Shown: positions 38,272-47,452, counted from the stretch's first letter. The stretch is 64,000 nucleotides of DNA from Yoonia sp. I 8.24 (GCF_022096995.1 NZ_JACXGQ010000005.1:248001-312000), one strand, 5' to 3'. The notes: generated from the letters alone by a model not told the origin. Translations and numbers: made by a program.

Positions 38272-39096
38272 CTACTTCCCCATGCTCCAACTGGCAGAAA
38301 CATGTTGCCGCGTGAAAAACATGCCCATCATGCCAAGAACTAGGAAGACCAGTGATACCTGCAATGGGTAGGAAATTGTGGTAAAATGCGGGTTATAGTC
38401 TAGAAAAACAAAGCCTTTGTTTTGGTCGATAATGTGAAATAGCGGATTCCAATCAAACATCGCAATCATGGCCGATGGGAGCGCGTTGACCAAAAACATC
38501 TTTCCTGAAGCAATCATGTTCATGCGCCGATAGAGTTGCCCGACAATGGCCATTGTACGCGGAAACCATGGCGTAATGGCAAGAAATAGAACCCCGATGC
38601 AACATCCCGAAAACCACGCGAGCAAAAACATTCCCATCGCGCCAATCGGGTTGTCGATGTAGATCGGGGTAACTGCGCAATGGTAGACTGTTAAGACGAC
38701 CAAAATCGCCAAAAGCTGTTGATACAATGTTGCAAGCGCTGATGCGCAGATCGTCACAATCGGGTTCATTGGTGCATAAAGCATCATCGGCGCCAATGCA
38801 TCGTTAGCCCCTTGGGTCGCCTTAACGGATTGGACATGTGTACGAAACAGCATCACGCCGGACATGATGTAGATCAAAAAATCTTCGCCAGGTATGGGGC
38901 AGCTGCGTATACCGACGACCATGAACATCACCAAAAATACGGCCACCAAAACAAGGCTTTGCAAAATGGTCAAAACAAGGCCGACGACAGCATTTCTGTG
39001 GCCCCCGCGCACAGATCGTACGGTGACTTCGTAAATCAGGTCGAGATTGCTGAAAAAGCTGCCTAAGGTCGACACATTTCGGCGAGTTTGAAACAT
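38272..39096 (-). CDS. ABC-2 type polysaccharide export permease (KpsM/RfbD-like)
   Basis: 274 residues, about six membrane helices, beginning with a cytoplasmic stretch SNLDLIYEVTVRSVRGGHRNAV typical of KpsM/Wzm-type permeases for capsule or O-antigen export by ABC transport. Segments NPLFHIIDQNKGFVFLDYNP and YPLQVSLVFLVLG close the family pattern. There is no KpsT-like ATPase next to it in the window, so the partner must be elsewhere. Divergent from the cysQ-kdsB-galU glycan run, supporting a role in surface polysaccharide export. Confidence 0.85.
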   Translation of the reverse strand: MFQTRRNVSTLGSFFSNLDLIYEVTVRSVRGGHRNAVVGLVLTILQSLVLVAVFLVMFMVVGIRSCPIPGEDFLIYIMSGVMLFRTHVQSVKATQGANDALAPMMLYAPMNPIVTICASALATLYQQLLAILVVLTVYHCAVTPIYIDNPIGAMGMFLLAWFSGCCIGVLFLAITPWFPRTMAIVGQLYRRMNMIASGKMFLVNALPSAMIAMFDWNPLFHIIDQNKGFVFLDYNPHFTTISYPLQVSLVFLVLGMMGMFFTRQHVSASWSMGK

Positions 39097-39200
39097 CGTG
39101 ATGCTTTCGTTCTGTGCCTGCGCTAGGATTGGCTTGCCGACATCGGATCAAGCCTTCATAACCGTCACACCCTAATTATTCAATAAACAGGACCCCCGCG

Positions 39201-39998
39201 ATGGATTTTGAAAAACTGAACACCGTGATGCGGGAACTCGCGCTTTTGGCGGGCGATAAAATTATGAAAATCTATGCCGCCGACGATTTTGATGTGCGCG
39301 CGAAAAGCGATGAAAGCCCGGTGACTGCAGCAGACGAAGCGGCCGATGCGATCATTAGCGCAGGCCTGCGTGCGGCATTCCCTGACGTCCCACTTGTCAC
39401 CGAGGAACAGTCAGAATCGCACGGTCAATCCGTTAGCACGTTCTTGATCGTCGATCCGTTGGATGGGACCAAAGAATTCATCAAACGGCGCGGTGATTTC
39501 ACCGTGAACATCGCTTATGTGGTCGACGGCGTCCCGGTCCGCGGGATCGTTTATGCGCCCGCCAAAGAACGGCTGTTTTACACCGATGCGGGGGGCGTTT
39601 CGGTCGAGGAAACAGGCGTGTTTGCAAAAGAAACGGTAGGTAAAATCGCGCCATTGCAGGTTTCAAAGCCCGACAATAGCGCGCTTTTAATTGTTGCGTC
39701 CAAATCTCACCGGGATCAAGCAACCGATGATTATATTAATAAATACAACGTCCAAGACATGAAAAGCGCAGGGTCATCGTTGAAATTCTGTCTGGTCGCC
39801 ACGGGCGAGGCCGACCTTTACCCACGTCTTGGGCGCACGATGGAATGGGACACGGCTGCCGGGCATGCTGTGTTGACAGGGGCCGGCGGGCAGGTGGTGC
39901 GGTTTGATGACCATACGCCGCTGACCTATGGCAAACCTATTTTCGAAAACCCATTCTTTATCGCGCTGTCGCCGGGTGTCACGTTGGAGCAAGGATAA
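39201..39998 (+). CDS. cysQ: 3'(2'),5'-bisphosphate nucleotidase CysQ
   Basis: 265 residues of the inositol monophosphatase superfamily. It dephosphorylates PAP, the by-product of PAPS use, and so relieves inhibition of sulfotransferases and PAPS reductase. Metal-site motifs: VTEEQ, DPLDGTKEFI, and WDTAAGHAV. The stop overlaps the kdsB start by one base. It heads a same-strand run of genes (39201-46960) that ends with a sulfotransferase, so it may serve sulfation there as well as sulfate assimilation. Confidence 0.92.
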   Translation: MDFEKLNTVMRELALLAGDKIMKIYAADDFDVRAKSDESPVTAADEAADAIISAGLRAAFPDVPLVTEEQSESHGQSVSTFLIVDPLDGTKEFIKRRGDFTVNIAYVVDGVPVRGIVYAPAKERLFYTDAGGVSVEETGVFAKETVGKIAPLQVSKPDNSALLIVASKSHRDQATDDYINKYNVQDMKSAGSSLKFCLVATGEADLYPRLGRTMEWDTAAGHAVLTGAGGQVVRFDDHTPLTYGKPIFENPFFIALSPGVTLEQG

Positions 39999-40798
39999 TG
40001 CCTGTCCTTATCGTTGTACCAGCGCGCTATGCATCGACCCGCTATCCCGGCAAGCCGCTTGTTGAGCTGCGCGGGGCAGACGGAATCGCGAAAACGCTGA
40101 TCCGCCGGTCTTGGGATGCCGCGATGCAAGTGAAAGGTGTCGACCGGGTTGTGATCGCGACGGACGATGACCGCATCGCGGAAGCTGCGCGCGGCTTTGG
40201 GGCCGAGGTGGTGATGACATCAGTTGATTGTCAAAACGGGACCGAACGCTGTGCCGAAGCGGTCGCAAATATCGATGGCGGCTACGACATTGTCGTGAAT
40301 TTACAAGGTGATGCGCCGCTGACACCTGCGTGGTTCGTCGAAGATCTTGTTACTGGGCTACGTGCCAACCCACAAGCAGACGTGGCAACGCCTGTTTTAC
40401 GGACCGAAGGGCGCGCCCTAAACAGCTTTTTGGCTGATCGCCGCGCCGGTCGCGTTGGGGGCACCACGGCTGTGTTTGGTACAAGTAACAACGCACTTTA
40501 TTTCTCAAAAGAGGTGATCCCCTATACGGGTAAGACCTATGAGGATGCGGATGAAACGCCTGTGTTTCACCATGTGGGCGTCTACGCTTATCGGCCCGAT
40601 GCGCTTTCATCCTACCCGACATGGGAATCCGGCCCCCTTGAACAGCTCGAAGGTCTGGAACAGCTCCGGTTCTTAGAGCGCGGAACGCCTGTATTATGTG
40701 TCGAAGTTGACGGCCGAGGACGGCAATTTTGGGAATTAAACAATCCTGAAGATGTGCCACTTATTGAGGCAATGTTGCAAGAAATGGGCGAAGCTTAG
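39998..40798 (+). CDS. kdsB: 3-deoxy-manno-octulosonate cytidylyltransferase
   Basis: 266 residues. It makes CMP-Kdo from CTP and Kdo for LPS core or capsule. Motifs: PARYASTRYPGKPL near the start, NLQGDAPL in the nucleotide site, and FHHVGVYAYR. The usual ILQGDEPL has Ala in place of Glu here. The E. coli capsule paralogue is KpsU; context near KpsM-like and OPX genes makes a capsule role possible, but one copy probably serves LPS too. Confidence 0.92.
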   Translation: MPVLIVVPARYASTRYPGKPLVELRGADGIAKTLIRRSWDAAMQVKGVDRVVIATDDDRIAEAARGFGAEVVMTSVDCQNGTERCAEAVANIDGGYDIVVNLQGDAPLTPAWFVEDLVTGLRANPQADVATPVLRTEGRALNSFLADRRAGRVGGTTAVFGTSNNALYFSKEVIPYTGKTYEDADETPVFHHVGVYAYRPDALSSYPTWESGPLEQLEGLEQLRFLERGTPVLCVEVDGRGRQFWELNNPEDVPLIEAMLQEMGEA

Positions 40799-40885
40799 CC
40801 GCCAGGTCGCAAAAGGTGGATAAATCCCCTTTAGGCCCACAACCATCGGCACTACGCTGGGTCTGAGTAATAAAGAGGCACGAAC

Positions 40886-41767
40886 ATGAAAAGAAAAGTA
40901 ACCAAAGCAATTTTTCCAGTGGCTGGCATGGGAACGCGGTTTTTGCCCGCAACCAAATCTGTCCCCAAAGAAATTATGACCTTGGTGGATCGCCCGTTGA
41001 TCCAATACGCGATCGATGAAGCCCGCGCTGCGGGGATCGAAGACTTTATTTTTGTGACGTCACGCGGAAAATCTGCGCTCGAAGATTATTTTGATCATTC
41101 TCCTGAATTGGCATCGTCGTTGCGCAAATCGGGCAAGACAGAGCTGCTTGAAACCTTGCAAGCCACCAATATGGACAGCGGTGCGATTGCCTATATCCGC
41201 CAGCACAAGGCGCTTGGGCTCGGGCACGCTGTGTCATGCGCGCGCAAATTGATCGGGGATGAACCATTTGCGGTTATCCTGCCCGATGATGTGATCGCGG
41301 CCGAGAAACCTTGTCTGCAACAGATGATCGAAGCCTACCAAGACACTGGCGGCGCAATGGTTGCTGCGATGGAAGTCGCGCCGGAAAAGACGTCGTCCTA
41401 CGGGATTTTGGATGTAATCAGTGACGAAGGATCGGTTGTTGAGGTTAAAGGCATGGTCGAAAAGCCAGCCCCCGGCACAGCGCCGTCAAACCTCGCAGTG
41501 ATCGGGCGTTATATTCTGACGCCGCGTATTATGCAAAACTTTGACAAGATCGAACGTGGTGCTGGTGGCGAAATCCAACTTACCGACGCGATTGCTTATG
41601 AGCTGACTACAGGGCGTGATATCTTTGGGTTTAAGTTCGAAGGAGAACGGTTCGATTGCGGGTCAAAGGCAGGATTTTTGCAAGCGACGGTGTCATTTGC
41701 ATTGAACAGGCCTGAACTGCGTGACGAGTTAACAACGTTCCTGAAAGATTTGAAATTGCCTGCTTAG
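40886..41767 (+). CDS. galU: UTP-glucose-1-phosphate uridylyltransferase
   Basis: 293 residues. It makes UDP-glucose, the precursor of UDP-glucuronate, UDP-xylose and many glycans. Motifs: FPVAGMGTRFLPATKS with the nucleotide loop, catalytic LVDRPLIQYAIDEA, and VVEVKGMVEKP. An 87-base gap before it may hold its own promoter. Followed after 16 bases by two glycosyltransferases. Confidence 0.95.
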   Translation: MKRKVTKAIFPVAGMGTRFLPATKSVPKEIMTLVDRPLIQYAIDEARAAGIEDFIFVTSRGKSALEDYFDHSPELASSLRKSGKTELLETLQATNMDSGAIAYIRQHKALGLGHAVSCARKLIGDEPFAVILPDDVIAAEKPCLQQMIEAYQDTGGAMVAAMEVAPEKTSSYGILDVISDEGSVVEVKGMVEKPAPGTAPSNLAVIGRYILTPRIMQNFDKIERGAGGEIQLTDAIAYELTTGRDIFGFKFEGERFDCGSKAGFLQATVSFALNRPELRDELTTFLKDLKLPA

Positions 41768-41783
41768 GCAGCAAGGGGAAAGA

Positions 41784-42809
41784 TTGCGCGCGACGTTCAC
41801 GGATGCATGGTTAGCTTACCGTTTGCGCTGGAAACGGCGGCGCATTCTGTTGCGCATTTGGCGCAACCGCAAGCAGATTGAACGGCGTTCGGATCGTACA
41901 AAACAGATCATGCCCGGTGCAATTCTGGCGTTTTCGACGGTGCGTAATGAAATGCTGCGCTTGCCGCATTTTTTGGACTATTACCGTAAGCTTGGTGTCG
42001 CCCATTTTCTTATCGTGGATAACGCCAGCACAGATGGCACGGCCGATTTTCTAACCAAGCAATCTGACGTTTCACTTTGGACCACATCGCATAGCTACAA
42101 GTTATCGCGCTTTGGCATGGATTGGTTAGGTTGGCTACAATGGCAATATGGATCGGGTCATTGGTGTTTGACCGTCGATGCTGATGAATTGCTGGTCTAT
42201 CCGCAAAGCGACAACCGCGATTTGCAGGCATTGACGGCCCACCTCGACTCACAAGGCTTGCCCACATTTGGCGCGTTGATGTTGGATATGTACCCTCAGG
42301 GGCCGTTAACCAATGTAGCTTATACACACAGACAAGACCCGGTTACTGCGCTGGGCTGGTTTGATGGATCGGGTTACCGGCATCGGGTGCATCCGGTATT
42401 TGGCAACCAATGGATTCAAGGCGGGGTGCGTGACCGCGTGTTTTTCCAAGCTGACCCAGACCGGGCGCCGAGCCTGAACAAAACCCCGCTGGTCAAATGG
42501 CACTGGCGCAATGTCTATGTGACCTCGACCCATCATATGCTGCCGCGACGGTTGAATCAGGTGTTCGACTGGCCATCAAAGACCAAGATGACGGGTGCGT
42601 TGTTGCATACCAAATTTCTGCCCGATATCGCTGCGCGATCATCCGAAGAATTGGATCGACAGCAACATTTTGAGAACAGCGCGCTTTATACCGGGTATTA
42701 TCGGAATCTTATTGCTGGCCCGGATTTGTGGACCGATAGGTCTGTGGCCTATAAGGGGTGGCAGCAGCTCGTTGAACTTGGGCTGATTACGCCGGGTGAT
42801 TGGCGTTAG
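41784..42809 (+). CDS. Glycosyltransferase, GT2-like (Glyco_tranf_2_4), copy A
   Basis: 341 residues starting at TTG, preceded by AGGGGA; no ATG is available in frame before the conserved part. N-terminus very basic (about 15-40), then RNEMLRLPHFLDYYRKLG, nucleotide-sugar site VDNASTDGT and the DADEL metal motif (132-136). It belongs to the family with domain Glyco_tranf_2_4 and has no membrane helix. Donor and acceptor are unknown. It and the next gene are tandem paralogues with the same layout and length, so they probably arose by duplication. Confidence 0.85.
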   Translation: MRATFTDAWLAYRLRWKRRRILLRIWRNRKQIERRSDRTKQIMPGAILAFSTVRNEMLRLPHFLDYYRKLGVAHFLIVDNASTDGTADFLTKQSDVSLWTTSHSYKLSRFGMDWLGWLQWQYGSGHWCLTVDADELLVYPQSDNRDLQALTAHLDSQGLPTFGALMLDMYPQGPLTNVAYTHRQDPVTALGWFDGSGYRHRVHPVFGNQWIQGGVRDRVFFQADPDRAPSLNKTPLVKWHWRNVYVTSTHHMLPRRLNQVFDWPSKTKMTGALLHTKFLPDIAARSSEELDRQQHFENSALYTGYYRNLIAGPDLWTDRSVAYKGWQQLVELGLITPGDWR

Positions 42810-42822
42810 AAAGGGATAAAAT

Positions 42823-43830
42823 TTGGGGGTTTGGACATCATATCGGCTGCGATTACGGCGGAAACGTTGGAAAATACGCGCGCGTCGTAAAGGCCGCGAA
42901 TTGATCCCTGTCCAAGATCGCACAGCGCAAATTACCCCATCTGATATCTTACTATGCTGTACGTTTCGAAACGAAGACATCCGGCTGCCGTTCTTCTTGG
43001 ATTACTATCGTAAGCTGGGGGTGACCCACTTTCTTTTGGTCGACAACGGCAGCGACGACGGCGGTGCCGCCTATATGGCGGATCAACCAGATGTGTCGCT
43101 TTGGAAGACTGACGCTCATTACGGAAAATCGCGCTACGGCATGGATTGGCTCACCTATTTGCAGGGCAAATACGCGCATGGGCATTGGGTGTTGACCGTC
43201 GATGTCGACGAGTTTTTCGTCTACCCGTTTTGCGACACGCGTCCTATGCGCGCTTTGGCCGATTGGCTTGAAGCGTCAGAAGTCCGATCGTTCGGCGCGA
43301 TGATGTTGGATATGTATCCAAAGGGGCAAGTCAGTGACGCGGTTTACCAACGCGGCGCGGACCCGTTCAAACTGGCCAATTGGTTTGATCCCGGCAATTA
43401 CACGCTAAAACGCAATGATTTTTACCGCAATTTGTGGATTCAAGGGGGGCCGCGCGCGCGCGTATTCTTTGCAGAAAAACCCAAACAAGCCCCAGCATTG
43501 AACAAGATTCCTTTTGTTAAATGGGATCGTGATTTCACCTATGTCAGCTCTACCCACATGCTTTTGCCACGCGGGCTAAACCTTGTTTACGGACAAAATG
43601 GGGGTGAAAAAACGTCTGGAATTTTGCTGCACGCAAAATTTTTGAACACCTTTGGTCCGCGCGTAAGTCAAGAAGCCGAACGTGCCGAACACTATAGCGC
43701 TGGGCGAGAGTATAAATCCTATGCCAGTGCTGACAACGACCCGGAAATCTGGTGCCAGTGGAGCGAACAATATTTGAATTGGCGTCAGCTTGAGGCGCTC
43801 GGCTTGATGTCCAAGGGGAACTGGGCATGA
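42823..43830 (+). CDS. Glycosyltransferase, GT2-like (Glyco_tranf_2_4), copy B
   Basis: 335 residues, also starting at TTG with an AAGGGA site. Same architecture as the preceding gene: basic N-terminus, RNEDIRLPFFLDYYRKLG, VDNGSDDGG, and DVDE (127-130) as metal motif, then LDMYPKG and WIQGGPRARVFF shared nearly word for word with copy A. Overlaps the GT14 gene by four bases (ATGA), so translation is coupled. Likely adds a sugar to the same glycan as copy A. Confidence 0.85.
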   Translation: MGVWTSYRLRLRRKRWKIRARRKGRELIPVQDRTAQITPSDILLCCTFRNEDIRLPFFLDYYRKLGVTHFLLVDNGSDDGGAAYMADQPDVSLWKTDAHYGKSRYGMDWLTYLQGKYAHGHWVLTVDVDEFFVYPFCDTRPMRALADWLEASEVRSFGAMMLDMYPKGQVSDAVYQRGADPFKLANWFDPGNYTLKRNDFYRNLWIQGGPRARVFFAEKPKQAPALNKIPFVKWDRDFTYVSSTHMLLPRGLNLVYGQNGGEKTSGILLHAKFLNTFGPRVSQEAERAEHYSAGREYKSYASADNDPEIWCQWSEQYLNWRQLEALGLMSKGNWA

Positions 43831-45530
43831 GCTTAGGTGTCGTCATGTTGGTACATACGGATTTTGACCGTGCAGAACTGATGGTGCGCCACTGGGCTGA
43901 GGGCGGTTGTCCGGTGATGATCCACGTCGATAGCGATGTCGATGACACGACTTATGATCGTTTTGTAGCCAATTTGGATGATCTTGCCGACGTCCGGTTT
44001 AGCACGCGCCACCGTTGCGAATGGGGCATGTGGGGGCTGGTTGCAGCTACGCAAGACGCCGTGCAGCATTTGTTGACTGATTTTGAACAAGTGGGGCGCG
44101 TCTTTTTGGCGTCCGGTTCCTGCCTGCCACTTCGCCCAATTTCGGAACTGCGCGCATTTTTGGATGCCAGCCCTCAAACCGATTTCATCGAAAGCGCCAC
44201 GACAGCTGATGTCCCTTGGACGGTCGGTGGGCTTGATCGTGAACGGTTCACCCTGCGTTTCCCTTTTGCTTGGAAACGGCGGCGACGGCTGTTTGACGGC
44301 TATGTTCGGTTGCAGCAGATCATTGGGATCAAGCGGCGAATTCCAAAGGGTTTGATGCCACATATGGGATCGCAATGGTGGTGCCTGACGCGCACGACGC
44401 TCGAAGCAATTTTGAACGACCCAAACCGGCGCAGATATGATCGATATTTCCAGCGGGTTTGGATCCCTGACGAAAGCTATTTTCAAACTCTTGCGCGTAA
44501 ACATGCAGCACGCATCCAAAGTCGATCCCTGACGTTGTCAAAATTCGATTTTCAGGGCAAGCCACATATTTTTTACGATGATCACGTCGAAATATTGCGA
44601 CGCTCAGGGTGCTTTGTCGCGCGTAAGATCTGGCCAAATGCCCAAGTTCTCTATGAAAATTTTCCCTGTGCGACCGATAAGGCGGCGGGCGCTGTAAGGC
44701 CGAGCACGGGCACAGTGGACCGCATTTTCGACAAGGCGGTTGAGCGCCGTACGCGCGGGCGGGCAGGTCTATATATGCATAGCCGTTTCCCGAATATGGA
44801 AAAGGCAAACGGGATCGCTGCCGCCCCGTTCTCGGTTATGCAGGGCTTTGACGCGCTGTTTCCAGGTTTTCAGAACTGGCTTGCGCTGCAAACCGAGGCA
44901 ACCGTTCACGGGCATCTTTATGCAAAGGATAAGGCCCATTTTGCGGATGGTGCAGAGGTATTCCGCGGCGCGCTGTCTGACAGTGCGCGCTTGCGCGATT
45001 ACAATGCTCAAGGATTTTTAACAAATTTGATGTGGACCACGCGTGATCAATATCAATGCTTTATGTTTGGGCCTGCGGATACGCAATCCATTCGGTGGTT
45101 GCTGGCGCATGATACCAACGCGCGCGTTTGGGTGATCTCTGGTGCTTGGTCGATTCCATTGTTTTTATCGGGCCGGTCTGCGGCCGAAGTGCGGACTGAA
45201 GCCGCGCGTTTGCAACGCCGCGAAAACCAATTTCTTAAGACACTGCGCGCGCCCGACGCGCATGCGCGCCTACATATCTATACTTTGGCGGATTTTCTTG
45301 AAAACCCACGCGATGTCTTGCAAATGCTTATCGATCAAATCGGAGGACACAAGGCGCATGCGCTTGGACAACTTCCTGAAATGGTTGACCTAAGCGGCTT
45401 GCCAGTGTTTCTGCAAGAGCTCAAAAATCAAGGGATGCACCCGTTTTTGACAGGTCATCTTTCGGAAGAAATGCATCGTCGGGCGACGGTGGTTTCAGAA
45501 CCGCGATCTTATGTAGTTGGCCACAAATGA
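43827..45530 (+). CDS. GT14-family glycosyltransferase (core-2/I-branching type) with a C-terminal extra domain
   Basis: 567 residues. Domain 1 (about 1-270) is GT14-like: IHVDSDVD (32-39), FLASGSCLPL (93-102), GSQWWCL (181-187) and the acid in PDESYFQT (214-221). GT14 holds animal core-2 N-acetylglucosaminyltransferases and peptide O-xylosyltransferases; in Rhodobacteraceae such proteins are usually labelled beta-1,6-N-acetylglucosaminyltransferase. Domain 2 (about 280-567) has no function I can name; it looks like the DUF5928-type partner domain. Start and stop overlap both neighbours by four bases. Confidence 0.82.
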   Translation: MSLGVVMLVHTDFDRAELMVRHWAEGGCPVMIHVDSDVDDTTYDRFVANLDDLADVRFSTRHRCEWGMWGLVAATQDAVQHLLTDFEQVGRVFLASGSCLPLRPISELRAFLDASPQTDFIESATTADVPWTVGGLDRERFTLRFPFAWKRRRRLFDGYVRLQQIIGIKRRIPKGLMPHMGSQWWCLTRTTLEAILNDPNRRRYDRYFQRVWIPDESYFQTLARKHAARIQSRSLTLSKFDFQGKPHIFYDDHVEILRRSGCFVARKIWPNAQVLYENFPCATDKAAGAVRPSTGTVDRIFDKAVERRTRGRAGLYMHSRFPNMEKANGIAAAPFSVMQGFDALFPGFQNWLALQTEATVHGHLYAKDKAHFADGAEVFRGALSDSARLRDYNAQGFLTNLMWTTRDQYQCFMFGPADTQSIRWLLAHDTNARVWVISGAWSIPLFLSGRSAAEVRTEAARLQRRENQFLKTLRAPDAHARLHIYTLADFLENPRDVLQMLIDQIGGHKAHALGQLPEMVDLSGLPVFLQELKNQGMHPFLTGHLSEEMHRRATVVSEPRSYVVGHK

Positions 45531-46960
45531 CCAAATTTGACTATTTCATTATCCTGGCGGAAATGCGTACAGGGTCCAATTTTCTTGAAGCGAATTTGAA
45601 CGCGCTGGAAGGGGTAACCTGCCACGGAGAAGCCTTTAACCCCGCGTTTATCGGTTACCCCAAAACGGATGGTCTGCTTGGAATGTCACGAGATGATCGT
45701 GACTCGGACCCCTCCGCACTTATCACAAAAATCGTCGCGGATGACGGTTTAGTTGGGTTTCGGTTCTTTCATAATCATGATCCGCGCGTATTAACCATAT
45801 GCATGGATGACCCGCGCTGTGCCAAGATTATTCTGACGCGCAACCCGCTGGACAGCTACGTGAGCTGGAAATCCGCACGTGCGACGGGGCAATGGAAGCT
45901 GACCAATGCGACGAACGCAAAATCGTTACAAATTGCTTTTGATTCAGAAGAGTTTGAGGCGCTACTGGCGCGGCTGCAAGAGTTTCAGTTGGATATTCAA
46001 CGCAGGCTACAGACCAGCGGGCAAACGGCATTTTATGTTGGTTATGACGACCTGCGCGACGTAGAAATCTTAAACGGCTTAGCCGCATTTTTGGGCGTTG
46101 ATGCGCGTCTTGATGGGCTTGATAAAAAGCTAAAGAAACAAAACCCAGAGCCGCTTGATCAGCGCGTGCGCAATTTTGACGCGATGAAGGCGGCGCTTGG
46201 GCCGTTGGACCGGTTTGATCTATCGCGGACCCCAAATTTTGAACCGCGGCGTGGTGCAGCCGTGCCAACATATGTCGCGTCTGAAAAAGCTGGGTTGCTG
46301 TTTATGCCGTTACGGTCTGCGCCGGATTGGGCGGTGCGGCGCTGGCTCGCTGAAGTTGAAGGGACGCGGCCACGCGATTTGCAACGCAAATTTACCCAAA
46401 AGACCCTGCGCACATGGCAGGAAAGCCACGTTGGTCACCGTAGTTTTACCGTGCTGCGGCATCCGGTGGCCCGCGCACATGCCGCGTTTTGCGACTGCAT
46501 TCTATCCGATGGACCGGAAAGTTTTCCCGGCATTCGCGCAAATTTGCGCAGGGTCCACAAACTACCTATTCCGGACCCGCTGCCTGACCTTTCGGACCCG
46601 CAGACCTATAGCAATGCGGCCCACCGCGCGGCATTTTTGGGATTTTTGCAGTTTTTGCGTCAAAATTTGGCGGGGCAGACACCGATACGAGTTGATCCAG
46701 CTTGGGCCAGCCAGCTCGCCCTTTTGCAAGGCATCGCTACACTCTCACTCCCTGACGTGATTTGTCGAGAAGACAGTCTTGGTGACGAGCTAGCTGTTCT
46801 TTCAACTCAGTTAGGGATCGCGCCTATTCCGCCGCTTGGCGACACCAACCACCAACATCACAACCGATTGGTCGCGATCTACGATGCGGTGATCGAAGAT
46901 GCGGCGCGCACAGCATATGCACGTGACTATGCGGCGTTTGGGTTCGGAAATTGGGCCTAA
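45527..46960 (+). CDS. Two-domain sulfotransferase (Stf0/NodH-like plus second sulfotransferase-like domain)
   Basis: 477 residues. Domain 1 carries a PAPS 5'-phosphosulfate loop RTGSNFLEANL (14-24) and a 3'-phosphate site RNPLDSYVSW (105-114), as in Stf0/NodH enzymes. Domain 2 (about 250-477) has LRHPVARAHAAFCD (310-323), a 3'-phosphate-like motif of the Sulfotransfer_2 type, but its upstream loop (FMPLRSAPDW) is degenerate, so it may be inactive or regulatory. It should transfer sulfate from PAPS to a glycan hydroxyl. Overlaps the GT14 gene by four bases and ends convergently with ptsN (four-base overlap). Confidence 0.82.
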   Translation: MTKFDYFIILAEMRTGSNFLEANLNALEGVTCHGEAFNPAFIGYPKTDGLLGMSRDDRDSDPSALITKIVADDGLVGFRFFHNHDPRVLTICMDDPRCAKIILTRNPLDSYVSWKSARATGQWKLTNATNAKSLQIAFDSEEFEALLARLQEFQLDIQRRLQTSGQTAFYVGYDDLRDVEILNGLAAFLGVDARLDGLDKKLKKQNPEPLDQRVRNFDAMKAALGPLDRFDLSRTPNFEPRRGAAVPTYVASEKAGLLFMPLRSAPDWAVRRWLAEVEGTRPRDLQRKFTQKTLRTWQESHVGHRSFTVLRHPVARAHAAFCDCILSDGPESFPGIRANLRRVHKLPIPDPLPDLSDPQTYSNAAHRAAFLGFLQFLRQNLAGQTPIRVDPAWASQLALLQGIATLSLPDVICREDSLGDELAVLSTQLGIAPIPPLGDTNHQHHNRLVAIYDAVIEDAARTAYARDYAAFGFGNWA

Positions 46961-47421
46961 GCGGCTTGCGACGACTGCTCTGCGGTTAAAATTGTGTGCA
47001 GTGTAGCTGCATCACTATTTGCGCGCAGCTTCGCGCAAATAGCGTCATCTCGTAGGGTACGCGATACTAGCGCGAGCGCCTTAAGATGTTCAACGCCCGC
47101 GTTTTCAGGAGCAATCAGACAAAATACGAGGTCGACTGGCTGGCGATCAACAGAGTCAAAGTTCAAAGGTTTTTCGAGACGTAGAAAAATACCCTGAACT
47201 TCAGTTACGCCGGGCAGGCGGGCATGCGGCAATGCGATACCATGTCCCACACCGGTCGGGCCAAGCCCCTCGCGTTCAATGAGAGCATCGATAACATGGG
47301 TCGCGTTCAGGCCATAGCTTGTGTTCGCCAACTCGCCCAAGTCGTGAAACAGCCGCTTTTTACTGGTGCAAGACGCGATGGTTTTCACCGCGTCCGGCTT
47401 GAGGATGTCTGCAACTTGCAT
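46957..47421 (-). CDS. ptsN: Nitrogen-regulatory phosphotransferase EIIA(Ntr)
   Basis: 154 residues. PTS-Ntr phosphoacceptor that signals nitrogen and potassium status. The phosphorylated histidine is His66 in IALPHARLPG; the fold is supported by DVVLIREGLGPTGVGHG-like surroundings. It follows hpf by 31 bases, the classical rpoN-hpf-ptsN order, but rpoN itself is not adjacent here. Confidence 0.93.
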   Translation of the reverse strand: MQVADILKPDAVKTIASCTSKKRLFHDLGELANTSYGLNATHVIDALIEREGLGPTGVGHGIALPHARLPGVTEVQGIFLRLEKPLNFDSVDRQPVDLVFCLIAPENAGVEHLKALALVSRTLRDDAICAKLRANSDAATLHTILTAEQSSQAA

Positions 47422-47452
47422 CGGTTGTTTCTTTCACCAAATTTACTGGGGG

